A stretch of DNA of 64,000 nt from Oscillospiraceae bacterium (lineage in GTDB: Bacteria; Bacillota; Clostridia; Oscillospirales; Ruminococcaceae): contig JAFUNR010000006.1 in NCBI GenBank assembly GCA_017472965.1, positions 38,058 through 102,057 of the forward strand, in the 5' to 3' direction. Shown here in pieces: positions 35,970 to 43,843 of this stretch. The notes under the pieces are model-generated. The model was not told the origin of the DNA and did no database searches. It saw only the letters and a program-made list of their open reading frames with translations. Position 1 is the stretch's first letter; each line of letters starts with the position of its first letter. Position numbers and translations under genes: made by a program.

Positions 35970-36061
35970 AAAAACCACGCTCCTTCTTTATTTCATTGGG
36001 GCTCTGCAGCCATAGTATGCCCGCCAAAAGCAGGAAGATACTCTTTTTGTGCATCCGGCAG

Positions 36062-36090
36062 TTGCACACGGCGGCAAAATGGATTATAAT
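36062..36090 (+). promoter_or_regulatory. ruvX promoter
   Basis: TTGCAC (36062-36067), 17-nt spacer, TATAAT (36085-36090). Confidence 0.65.
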
Positions 36091-36131
36091 AATAAGAATA
36101 TTTTTGAATGAAAAAGGAGGGCTCTGTCCCT

Positions 36132-36581
36132 ATGAAGATTTTAGCAGTGGATTACGGCGACAGCCGTACCGGTCTTGCCGCCTGTGACCGCACCGAGTTT
36201 CTGGCTTCGCCGCTGGGCATCATTCAGGAAAAAAGCATGGCAAAGACCGTGGAAAAAATCGTCTACGCCACCCGTGAATACGATGTGGGCATGGTGATCA
36301 TCGGCCTGCCCCGCAACATGGATGGCAGCGAGGGCGCCCGCGCCGAAAAATGCCGCACCATGGCCGGTCTGCTGAAGGCCATTATTCCCATTCCCGTCTA
36401 TATGTGGGATGAGCGCAGCACCACCGTCACCGCCGCGGGCATTCTGGGCGAGAACAATGTCTACGGCAAAAAACGCAAGCAGGTGCTGGATGCCGTGGCG
36501 GCGCAGGTCATTCTGGAAAACTTCCTTGCCTGGCGTAAAAACAACCCCGGCGCAGAGATGCCGGAGCAGTGCATCGTGTAA
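36132..36581 (+). CDS. ruvX: YqgF/RuvX family nuclease
   Basis: A 149-residue RNase H-fold protein. AVDYGDSRTGLA near the start, IIGLPRNMDGSEG and WDERSTT in the second half carry the conserved acidic residues. The family acts in 16S rRNA 5'-end maturation and was first named a Holliday junction resolvase. ATG 36132 follows AAAAAGGAGGG; the frame extends 8 codons upstream through the ribosome binding site itself, which rules out the earlier start. Single-gene transcript with promoter and terminator. Confidence 0.9.
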   Translation: MKILAVDYGDSRTGLAACDRTEFLASPLGIIQEKSMAKTVEKIVYATREYDVGMVIIGLPRNMDGSEGARAEKCRTMAGLLKAIIPIPVYMWDERSTTVTAAGILGENNVYGKKRKQVLDAVAAQVILENFLAWRKNNPGAEMPEQCIV

Positions 36582-36599
36582 AGCTGCCTGCATGGCAGA

Positions 36600-36634
36600 G
36601 CCCCGTACCTTTTTTGAGGTGCGGGGCTTTTTTT
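36600..36634 (+). terminator. ruvX terminator
   Basis: Perfect 11-bp arms (36600-36610, 36617-36627) followed by TTTTTTT. Confidence 0.88.
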
Positions 36635-36681
36635 GTACCGTTTTCGGACAGATTTTGGGAAAAGACGGCAGAAACTGCTAT

Positions 36682-36709
36682 TTGAAAGCAGAGTGTTATT
36701 TGCTACAAT
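36682..36709 (+). promoter_or_regulatory. Promoter of the 583-residue gene
   Basis: TTGAAA (36682-36687), 16-nt spacer, TACAAT (36704-36709) with extended -10 TGC. Confidence 0.6.
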
Positions 36710-36768
36710 AAAGGCAGCGGGCGCCGTGGAGGACAGCGGCGCAAGGCTATATTTCGGAGGATACGACG

Positions 36769-38520
36769 ATGAAGGAGATGGAGTTTCAGCTGAATGCGCT
36801 GGTAGATTTTCCGGACGACTGCTGGCAGCATCCGTTTGACCGCAATACACTGCGCAGCCTGTTTGAAAAGCTGGTGGAGTGCCGCGTCAAAAATCTGTAC
36901 TGGTACTGGTACGGCACCCGGCAGGATAAATGGTTCTGGGATCACCACAACCCGCAGGCAGCCCCCGGTGTATCCGGTACGGTGCAGACCGCACTGAATA
37001 TGCCCAACTTCAACCGCGATGCCGCCGAGATCGCCCATGAGCTGGGGCTGAATACCGTGGCCGTACTGCGCCTGCTGGAAAACGGCAATGCAGCTACCTA
37101 CTCCGAGTTCTACCCCGAAGTGCGCGAAAATATGGGCAAACAGGCGCTGCCGTGGAGCGGCGGCTACATTCTGGACGGCTGTGACTATGTCTACAAGCAT
37201 CCGGAGCATCGTATCAAGCGCCGCACATGGGATATCGACGAGACAGCCGAGCAGCTGCCCATCTGCGCCATCGAGCTGCAAAAGGCAAACGGCCGTCCCA
37301 CCCGCATCCGCAAAGAGGACCTGACGATCTATGTTTCGGACAACAATGCCCATTATAAAAAATACGAGGGCGATTTCAATTTCACCGTGACCGCTGCTGC
37401 GGCACAGGAGGATGTGGAGATCATCACGCAGGGCGCGGAGGGCTGGCTTTCCAAGGGCTACGGCCGCCGCCGGCTGACCGCAAAGGGCGAGCCTGTCACC
37501 GTTATCCGGCTGGATGGCTTCACCATTCCCGAGCGCTGTGTGGCGGTCAGCTGCCGCAGCGGTGCGCCCTATGATGAAGAAGATCAGGATATGCTTTTCG
37601 TCAATACGATGCAGCAGGGTATCCGCTGCTATGCCGCCGATGGCCGCCGCATTCCCGCCGCAGTGGGAACCCTTTCGCAGGTGTGGCGCGATCCATGCGG
37701 CCGCGACTGGCGCGAATGCGGGCTGGGCTTCGATCAGGGCTTCGGTGATTCCTTTGAAAACAAGCTGGATCCCGTCGTTGGCGAGGGGGTCTGGGGTGTC
37801 TGCCGCGGCAAGAACCGCTACGCCCACACCACCCTGTGCGAATGTGAGCCCGGTGTGCAGGCGCTGTGGACGGATATGCTGCGCCGCTGCATTGACGACG
37901 GCTTTCAGACAGTTACCCACCGTGTGGAAAACCACAGCCTGATGATGGACGAACCCTTTGCCTACGGCTACAATGACAGCGTTAAAAAGCTGTATTGGGA
38001 GCGCTTTGGCAAATGTGAGGAAAAGGATATGCTGCCGGAGCGCATCGCAAAGGTGCGCGGCGATGTGTACAGCGAGCTTTTCAAAAAAGGTGCGCAGATG
38101 GTGCACGCTGCGGGCCGCAAGGTGTCCGTACAGCTCAACGCTGAAATGCTGCACGATCCCATCCCCATGGAGCGCCGCTTTGCCTACCCGATGAATGTGG
38201 AGTGGCAGTGGGAGCGCTGGCTGGAGGAGACCCGTCCCGATGCCATCTCGCTGCGCACCTTCCGCTTCTCGCCGGAATTCGTGCTGCGCGATCCCCAGTG
38301 CCGCCGCCTGATCGAGACGGCCCGCTCTTACGGTGTGCCCATCGCCTACGAGCGCTATGTCAACTTCGGCGATTTCATCGAGGAGTATAAGCTGATCCGT
38401 GAAAGCGGCCTGTTCGATTCCATGACCCTGTACGAGACCGCCGGCTTCCTGAAGCACACCGGCGGCGGAAAATTCGAGGAGGTCATTCCCGGTCTCGCGG
38501 ATAAGCTGAAGGCACTGTGA
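36769..38520 (+). CDS. Uncharacterised protein, possible glycoside-hydrolase-like TIM barrel
   Basis: A 583-residue soluble protein without signal peptide. I do not recognise the family. The middle (about 175-245) is beta-rich (RKEDLTIYVSDNN, RLDGFTIPERCVAVSC). The flanking parts have barrel-like features: an early NLYWYWYG stretch and late MVHAAGRKVSVQLNAEM, MNVEWQWERWLEE and GVPIAYERYVNFGDF segments rich in Trp, Tyr and acidic residues, as in sugar-binding clefts. A cytoplasmic glycosidase or sugar-modifying enzyme is plausible. RBS is GGAGGATACGACG. It is a single transcription unit. Confidence 0.65.
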   Translation: MKEMEFQLNALVDFPDDCWQHPFDRNTLRSLFEKLVECRVKNLYWYWYGTRQDKWFWDHHNPQAAPGVSGTVQTALNMPNFNRDAAEIAHELGLNTVAVLRLLENGNAATYSEFYPEVRENMGKQALPWSGGYILDGCDYVYKHPEHRIKRRTWDIDETAEQLPICAIELQKANGRPTRIRKEDLTIYVSDNNAHYKKYEGDFNFTVTAAAAQEDVEIITQGAEGWLSKGYGRRRLTAKGEPVTVIRLDGFTIPERCVAVSCRSGAPYDEEDQDMLFVNTMQQGIRCYAADGRRIPAAVGTLSQVWRDPCGRDWRECGLGFDQGFGDSFENKLDPVVGEGVWGVCRGKNRYAHTTLCECEPGVQALWTDMLRRCIDDGFQTVTHRVENHSLMMDEPFAYGYNDSVKKLYWERFGKCEEKDMLPERIAKVRGDVYSELFKKGAQMVHAAGRKVSVQLNAEMLHDPIPMERRFAYPMNVEWQWERWLEETRPDAISLRTFRFSPEFVLRDPQCRRLIETARSYGVPIAYERYVNFGDFIEEYKLIRESGLFDSMTLYETAGFLKHTGGGKFEEVIPGLADKLKAL

Positions 38521-38546
38521 TCGGCAGCGGCTGCGAAGGAAAAACC

Positions 38547-38589
38547 GACCGCTGCGGCCCATTGCGTATGGGCTGCGGCGGTCTTTTTC
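38547..38589 (+). terminator. Terminator after the 583-residue gene
   Basis: GACCGCTGCGGCCCAT (38547-38562) pairs, with two mismatches, with 38568-38583, followed by TTTTT. Confidence 0.8.
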
Positions 38590-38698
38590 TGTTTCCCTGC
38601 GGTCGGCGGGTATATTTTGGCGCTTTGGGTCAACACTATGGGCAGTACGGGCGGCGGCGCCGCACCGGCGACAAAGCCTTTTGGAAAGGATGGTACCC

Positions 38699-39448
38699 AT
38701 GGGAAGATTGAAGCATTTTCTGAAAAAGCGCGGCCTGCTGCTGGCGGCGGGGCTGTGCGTCGCGGCTGCCGGTGTGGCGGGCGTCGGCGCGATCAACGGC
38801 ATGATCGACAGCCTGAGCACACCCAAGCAGCCGCAGAAAACACAGGAGGATGAGACCGCATGGCAGATGGAGGAGATCGCAGAAACCCCGGTTGCAAAAC
38901 CGGAATCCGGTGTGGCCAAGCCGGAGTCTTCTTCGCAGGCGTCGTCACAGGCGTCCTCGCGGCGGCAGCAGGGGGCGGCGCAGTCCTCGCCTGCAGCGCC
39001 CGAAAGCAGCGCCGGCGGCGCACAAAGCGCGCCCGCTGCCCCTTCGCCCCGTTTCGTGCGGCCGGTCGCCGGTGAGGTGACGGCAAACTTCAGCGGGGAT
39101 GAGCTGCTGTATAACGAGACGATGGGCGACTGGCGCACCCACAACGGCACGGATTTCGCCGCGGCCTACGGCGAAACGGTGCGCAGTATCACCTCCGGCA
39201 CGGTGAAAACCGTAAAGGAGAGCGTGCTGTGGGGCTGGACGGTGGAGGTGGAAGGCTCCGACGGTCTTGTGCGGTACACGGGGCTTTCCCATAAGCCCGC
39301 CGTCAAAGAGGGGCAGGCTGTCACAGCAGGTGATGCCATCGGCAAGCTGGACGAGCTGGATGCCGAGATCGCGCAGGATCCCCACCTGCATGTGGAATAC
39401 GAAAAGGACGGCAGGCTGCAGGACCTGATGACCCTGCTGGCAGGCTGA
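38699..39448 (+). CDS. M23 (LytM-type) metallopeptidase, membrane-anchored
   Basis: A 249-residue protein with an N-terminal membrane anchor (about 12-32), a long Ser/Ala/Gln-rich linker (about 48-110) and a C-terminal M23 domain. THNGTDFAAA and HLHVEY carry the zinc ligands (HxxxD and HxH), so it should be active on peptidoglycan peptide bridges outside the membrane. Size and layout resemble SpoIIQ, the forespore partner of SpoIIIAH, but no sporulation promoter is convincing. ATG 38699 follows GAAAGGATGGTACCC. Confidence 0.82.
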   Translation: MGRLKHFLKKRGLLLAAGLCVAAAGVAGVGAINGMIDSLSTPKQPQKTQEDETAWQMEEIAETPVAKPESGVAKPESSSQASSQASSRRQQGAAQSSPAAPESSAGGAQSAPAAPSPRFVRPVAGEVTANFSGDELLYNETMGDWRTHNGTDFAAAYGETVRSITSGTVKTVKESVLWGWTVEVEGSDGLVRYTGLSHKPAVKEGQAVTAGDAIGKLDELDAEIAQDPHLHVEYEKDGRLQDLMTLLAG

Positions 39449-39460
39449 CAGCAAAGGAAC

Positions 39461-39497
39461 GGAGGCGGCACGATTTCGTGCCGCCTCCTGCTGTTTT
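39461..39497 (+). terminator. Probable terminator after the M23 gene
   Basis: Perfect 12-bp arms (39461-39472, 39477-39488) with an ATTT loop; the T-tract is short and delayed. Confidence 0.6.
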
Positions 39498-39571
39498 GTA
39501 AATTTGCGGCAGTTCCTTTTCTGTTTGCCCGCAAATCGCTGTTTTGGGGAATGCTTTCTCCAAACCCGCCC

Positions 39572-39600
39572 TTGTAAACAGGGCGCTTTTGTGGTATGAT
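39572..39600 (+). promoter_or_regulatory. Promoter of the polysaccharide export operon
   Basis: TTGTAA (39572-39577), 17-nt spacer, TATGAT (39595-39600) with extended -10 TGG. The pheST promoter has the same extended -10. Confidence 0.65.
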
Positions 39601-39624
39601 TATTTTGGTTTATTATGAGTAATC

Positions 39625-39639
39625 TGCCACAATGTGGCA
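39625..39639. repeat. Perfect 15-bp palindrome in the rfbC leader
   Basis: TGCCACA-A-TGTGGCA lies between the predicted start of transcription and the ribosome binding site of rfbC. It may be an operator or a short mRNA hairpin. Confidence 0.5.
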
Positions 39640-39653
39640 AATTGGAGGAAAAT

Positions 39654-40220
39654 ATGGGTAAATTCAATTTTATTCCCACCGGCATCGAGGGCCTTGTTGT
39701 GGTGGAACCCACCGTCTTTGGCGACGCCCGCGGTTATTTCATGGAAACCTACCAGAAAGAGGAGTTTGCCGCCGCCGGCATCACAGCGGAGTTCGTGCAG
39801 GATAACCAGTCCAGCTCCACCAGAGGCGTGCTGCGCGGTCTGCATTTTCAGAAGCAGCATCCGCAGGGCAAGCTGGTTCGCGCCGTCTCCGGCGAGGTGT
39901 TCGATGTGGCCGTGGATCTGCGCCCGCACAGCGCCACCTTCGGCAAATGGTACGGCGTGGTGCTCAGCGCCGAAAACAAGCGCCAGTTCTATGTGCCGGA
40001 GGGCTTTGCTCACGGCTTCCTCGTGCTGAGCGAGACCGCCGAATTCAGCTATAAATGCACTGATCTGTATGCCCCCGGCGATGAGGGCGGCGTGCCCTTT
40101 GACGATCCCTCCATCGGCGTGGAGTGGCCGGATGTGGGCTGCGAGTACAATCTCTCCGCCAAGGATAAGCTGCACAAGCCCTTTGCCGAACAGACCTTTG
40201 AATATTTTGAAAGGTGGTAA
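39654..40220 (+). CDS. rfbC: dTDP-4-dehydrorhamnose 3,5-epimerase
   Basis: A 188-residue cupin enzyme of dTDP-L-rhamnose synthesis. RGVLRGLHFQ carries the catalytic His and FYVPEGFAHGF the conserved region behind the active site. The other three rhamnose genes (rfbA, B, D) are not in the window. As first gene of an operon with an ABC exporter and two glycosyltransferases, it suggests a rhamnose-containing cell-wall polysaccharide. ATG 39654 follows GGAGGAAAAT. Confidence 0.92.
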   Translation: MGKFNFIPTGIEGLVVVEPTVFGDARGYFMETYQKEEFAAAGITAEFVQDNQSSSTRGVLRGLHFQKQHPQGKLVRAVSGEVFDVAVDLRPHSATFGKWYGVVLSAENKRQFYVPEGFAHGFLVLSETAEFSYKCTDLYAPGDEGGVPFDDPSIGVEWPDVGCEYNLSAKDKLHKPFAEQTFEYFERW

Positions 40221-40226
40221 TGCGCC

Positions 40227-41036
40227 GTGAATGCCAAGCTGCATAAGCTCAAGCTGTATCTGCAGGATTTCTGGCGGTACCGCTATCTGATCTACCATCT
40301 GATCAGCCGTGATTTCAAGCTGAAATACCGCCGCAGCGTGCTGGGCGTGGTGTGGAGCGTGCTGAACCCGCTGCTGATGAGTCTGGTGATGTATCTGGTG
40401 TTTTCCAGCGTGTTCGCCGGTATGCGGGGCACGGGCATTGAAAACTTCGCTGTTTTTCTGCTTATCGGTCAGCTGCTGTTCACATTGTTCCGTGAAGCCA
40501 CCACCAATGCCATGGCAAGCGTGCTGCAAAGTGCGCCGCTGCTGCGCAAGGTCTATATCCCCAAGTACATTTTCCCGCTGGAAAAGGTCTGTTTCTCGCT
40601 GGTCAACTGCGTGTTCTCGCTGGCGGCGCTGGTCATTCTGATGATTTTCACCGGCACGCCTTTCTACTGGACGGCGCTTTTGGCTTTCTACCCGCTGCTG
40701 ACGCTTTTTGTGTTCAGCCTGGGCGCAGGGCTGTTTCTGGCAATGGCCACGGTATTCTTCCGCGATGTCATGCATATGTGGGAGGTCTTCTGCACGGCAC
40801 TGATGTACTTTTCCGCCATCTTCTACGATCCCGACCAGATGAGCGGCTTTGTGCAGAAGCTGATCCGGTTCAACCCGCTGTACTGGTACATCACCGCTTT
40901 CCGCCGCACCGTGCTGGATGGCGAGGTGCTCACATGGAGTATGGTCTGGGTGTGCGGCGGCTGTGCACTGGTCAGTCTGTTTGTCGGTCTGTGGGCGTTC
41001 CGCCGTCATCAGGATAAATTTGTACTGCATCTGTAA
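40227..41036 (+). CDS. Polysaccharide ABC exporter, permease subunit (Wzm/TagG type)
   Basis: A 269-residue membrane protein with six helices of the ABC-2 polysaccharide export type. The N-terminal amphipathic region (RYRYLIYHLISRDFKLKYRR) followed by SVLGVVWSVLNPLLMSLV is characteristic of TagG/RgpC/Wzm. It forms the channel that moves a lipid-linked polysaccharide to the outer face. It begins at GTG 40227 behind AAGGTGG, 6 nt after rfbC; an ATG at 40230 is an alternative. The ATPase follows after 18 nt. Confidence 0.9.
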   Translation: MNAKLHKLKLYLQDFWRYRYLIYHLISRDFKLKYRRSVLGVVWSVLNPLLMSLVMYLVFSSVFAGMRGTGIENFAVFLLIGQLLFTLFREATTNAMASVLQSAPLLRKVYIPKYIFPLEKVCFSLVNCVFSLAALVILMIFTGTPFYWTALLAFYPLLTLFVFSLGAGLFLAMATVFFRDVMHMWEVFCTALMYFSAIFYDPDQMSGFVQKLIRFNPLYWYITAFRRTVLDGEVLTWSMVWVCGGCALVSLFVGLWAFRRHQDKFVLHL

Positions 41037-41054
41037 GAAAGGGAGGAAGCTGTC

Positions 41055-41792
41055 ATGAGTACCGCTATTGAAGTGAAGAATGTATCCATGCGCTTCAACC
41101 TTGCCAAGGAGAAGCAGGAGAGCCTGAAGGAATATTTTATGGCCCTGATCAAGGGCCGGCTGCAGTTCGATGAATTCTACGCTCTGAAAGATGTGGATCT
41201 CACCGTAGAAAAAGGTGATTTTTATGGTCTGGTCGGCCTGAACGGCAGCGGAAAATCAACACTGCTCAAGGTCATCGCCGGTGTGTATAAACCCACCACG
41301 GGCAGCTGTACCGTCACAGGTACCATTGCGCCGCTTATCGAGCTGGGTGCAGGCTTTGATATGGATCTCACCGCCCGCGAGAATATCTATCTCAACGGCA
41401 CAGTTCTGGGTTTTACCCCCAAATATCTGGATGAAAAATTCGATGAGATCGTGGATTTCAGCGAGCTGCGCGAGTTTCTGGATGTACCGCTGAAAAACTA
41501 TTCCAGCGGTATGGTCGCCCGCATTGCCTTTGCCATTGCTACCTGCACCAAGCCGGATATCCTCATTGCGGACGAGATCCTCTCCGTCGGCGACTTCCTG
41601 TTCCAGCAGAAGTGTGAGGAGCGTATGCGTAAGCTGCTGGAGGGCGGTACCACCGTTATTCTGGTCAGCCACTCCATCGAGCAGGTGGAGCGTATGTGCA
41701 ACAAGGTGGCGTGGATCAACAAGGGCGAAAAGATCATGGATGGCCCTGCCGCAGAGGTGTGTGCCGCCTACCGCAAGGCGCAGAAGGAGTAA
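41055..41792 (+). CDS. Polysaccharide ABC exporter, ATPase subunit (Wzt/TagH type)
   Basis: A 245-residue ATPase. Walker A GLNGSGKST (61-69), signature YSSGMVARIAF and Walker B ILIADEILSVGD are intact; ADEILSVGD is typical of polysaccharide exporters. It lacks the C-terminal carbohydrate-binding domain of long Wzt proteins, so chain length is probably not sensed by this subunit. It pairs with the permease just upstream. Confidence 0.92.
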   Translation: MSTAIEVKNVSMRFNLAKEKQESLKEYFMALIKGRLQFDEFYALKDVDLTVEKGDFYGLVGLNGSGKSTLLKVIAGVYKPTTGSCTVTGTIAPLIELGAGFDMDLTARENIYLNGTVLGFTPKYLDEKFDEIVDFSELREFLDVPLKNYSSGMVARIAFAIATCTKPDILIADEILSVGDFLFQQKCEERMRKLLEGGTTVILVSHSIEQVERMCNKVAWINKGEKIMDGPAAEVCAAYRKAQKE

Positions 41793-41837
41793 TCCCATCG
41801 CGCCGCCAGTGAAAAAGAACCGTTAAGGAGATTTGCC

Positions 41838-43772
41838 ATGTCTGCACCGGAACAGCAGCCCAAGACCCAGCCTGTGGAGGAGACCGCCGCAGTGCCGCAG
41901 CACGACAGCATCGGCCGTGCTATCCGCCGCAATCTGAATATCGGCCGCATCCGCAGTCTGGCGGTGCGCGGCATCAGCTGTGTTCGTACCCGTGGCTGGC
42001 AGGCGCTTGCGCGGGAGGTGGAATTCCGCGTCAACCTGATGCTGCACCGCGAGGTGTGGAAATTCCGCGCCGACATTCCGCTGAATAAAGAGCTGAAGGC
42101 TCAGCGCAAAGAGCGGTTTGCCTGTATGCCGAAAATCAGCATTCTTGTGCCGGTGTGGAATACACCGCCCCGCTATTTTGACGAGATGGTGCGCAGCGTG
42201 GTGCGCCAGACCTATCCCAACTGGGAGCTGGTGCTGGCGGATGCTTCCGGCGCACCCAACACCGCTGACGGCGCTGCGCCTGCCGATCCCGCGCGGCTGC
42301 CGGCTTCCGGTTTTGAAAAGCGTGCGGCGAAATTCCGCGATAAACGCATCGTCTACCGCCGTCTTGGTGCAAATGAGGGCATTGCCGGCAATACCAATCA
42401 GGCACTGGCCGCCGCTTCGGGCGACTGGATCGCTTTGTTTGACCACGATGATGTGCTGCAGCCAAACGCCCTGTATGAGATCGTCAAAGCTATCAATGAC
42501 ACCGGCGCGGATTTCGTCTATTCGGATGAGATCGTGCTGGACGGCGAACTGAAAAAGCTGGTACAGTACCATTTCAAGCCGGACTGGTGTCCCGAGCAGC
42601 TGCAGGGCTGTAATTACATCACCCATTTCTCTGCTTTTTCAAGGGAACTGCTGGAAAAGGCCGGGGCAGAGGAGCGTGCGGAGTACAACGGTGCACAGGA
42701 TTATGATCTGATCCTGCGGCTGACCGAAAATGCCCGCCATGTGGCACATGTGCCAAGGGTGCTGTACATCTGGCGAAGCCACGCAGCCTCCACCGCAAGC
42801 GATATCACCGTCAAGCCCTATGCACTGGAAGCCGGTCGCAAGGCGCTGGAAGCACATTTTGAGCGCATCGGGTATCCCGCTTCGGTGGAGACCCAGCTGC
42901 AGTACCCCGGCAGCTACCACCCCACGGTGGCGGTGAAAGGGGAGCCGATGGTCAGCGTGATGATCCCCAACAAGGACCATACCGACGATCTGGAGCGGTG
43001 TCTTGAAACTCTGTATGCCAATGCCGGCTGGCGGAATATGGAGGTCCTCGTTATCGAGAACAACTCCACCGATCCTGCCACCTTCGCATACTACGAGCAG
43101 GCAAAGCAGCGCTATGCCGGTCTGCGCATCGTCACATGGGCGGGGCCCTTCAACTTCTCTGCTATCAACAACTATGGCGCAGATGCCGCAAAGGGCGAGC
43201 ATCTGCTGCTGCTGAATAACGACATCGAGATCACATCGCCGGATTTTGTCCGTGAACTGCTGAGCTATTCCCAGCAGCCGGGCGTGGGTGCGGTGGGTGC
43301 AAAGCTGCTGTATCCGGATAATACCATCCAGCACGCCGGTGTGATCGTGGGCATCAACGGCACGGCGGGACACAGTCACAAGGGACTGGATGCGAAGAAC
43401 GGCGGCGATCTGAACCGCCTTGTCACCACCCAGAACTATTCCGCTGTCACCGGCGCGGCACTGATGGTCAAGGCACAGCTGTACCGCGAACTGGGCGGTC
43501 TGAACGAGAAGGATTTTGCCGTTGCCTTCAATGATGTGGATTTCTGTCTGCGTCTGGTGGAGGCCGGTTACCGCAATGTCTATACCCCCTATGCGCAGGG
43601 CTATCACTACGAGAGCAAGAGCCGCGGCTATGATACCGCCGGCGCCAATCTGGAGCGGTTCGAGCGGGAGAAAAAGGCTTTTGTCACCCGACATGCCGCC
43701 ATCATGGAAAACGGTGACCCCTGCTACAACCCCCATTTCACCTATCTGTACGAGAATTACGGCTATAAATAA
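41838..43772 (+). CDS. Glycosyltransferase with two GT2 domains
   Basis: A 644-residue cytoplasmic protein with two GT-A folds. The first starts at PKISILVPVWNTPP (about 97) and has a DHDD metal motif; the second starts at VSVMIPNKDHTDDL (about 372) with LLNNDIEI. It resembles large rhamnan and cell-wall polysaccharide transferases such as RgpF/RgpI neighbours. It should add sugars to the growing chain before export. It shares long stretches with the next gene, indicating tandem duplication. The N-terminal ~60 residues are variable and basic. Confidence 0.87.
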   Translation: MSAPEQQPKTQPVEETAAVPQHDSIGRAIRRNLNIGRIRSLAVRGISCVRTRGWQALAREVEFRVNLMLHREVWKFRADIPLNKELKAQRKERFACMPKISILVPVWNTPPRYFDEMVRSVVRQTYPNWELVLADASGAPNTADGAAPADPARLPASGFEKRAAKFRDKRIVYRRLGANEGIAGNTNQALAAASGDWIALFDHDDVLQPNALYEIVKAINDTGADFVYSDEIVLDGELKKLVQYHFKPDWCPEQLQGCNYITHFSAFSRELLEKAGAEERAEYNGAQDYDLILRLTENARHVAHVPRVLYIWRSHAASTASDITVKPYALEAGRKALEAHFERIGYPASVETQLQYPGSYHPTVAVKGEPMVSVMIPNKDHTDDLERCLETLYANAGWRNMEVLVIENNSTDPATFAYYEQAKQRYAGLRIVTWAGPFNFSAINNYGADAAKGEHLLLLNNDIEITSPDFVRELLSYSQQPGVGAVGAKLLYPDNTIQHAGVIVGINGTAGHSHKGLDAKNGGDLNRLVTTQNYSAVTGAALMVKAQLYRELGGLNEKDFAVAFNDVDFCLRLVEAGYRNVYTPYAQGYHYESKSRGYDTAGANLERFEREKKAFVTRHAAIMENGDPCYNPHFTYLYENYGYK

Positions 43773-43843
43773 ACCGAACCCCGGATGGGAAAGCTCCTGT
43801 CCGGGGAACACTGTATCATTTATCGGAAAAAAGGAGCGACACC

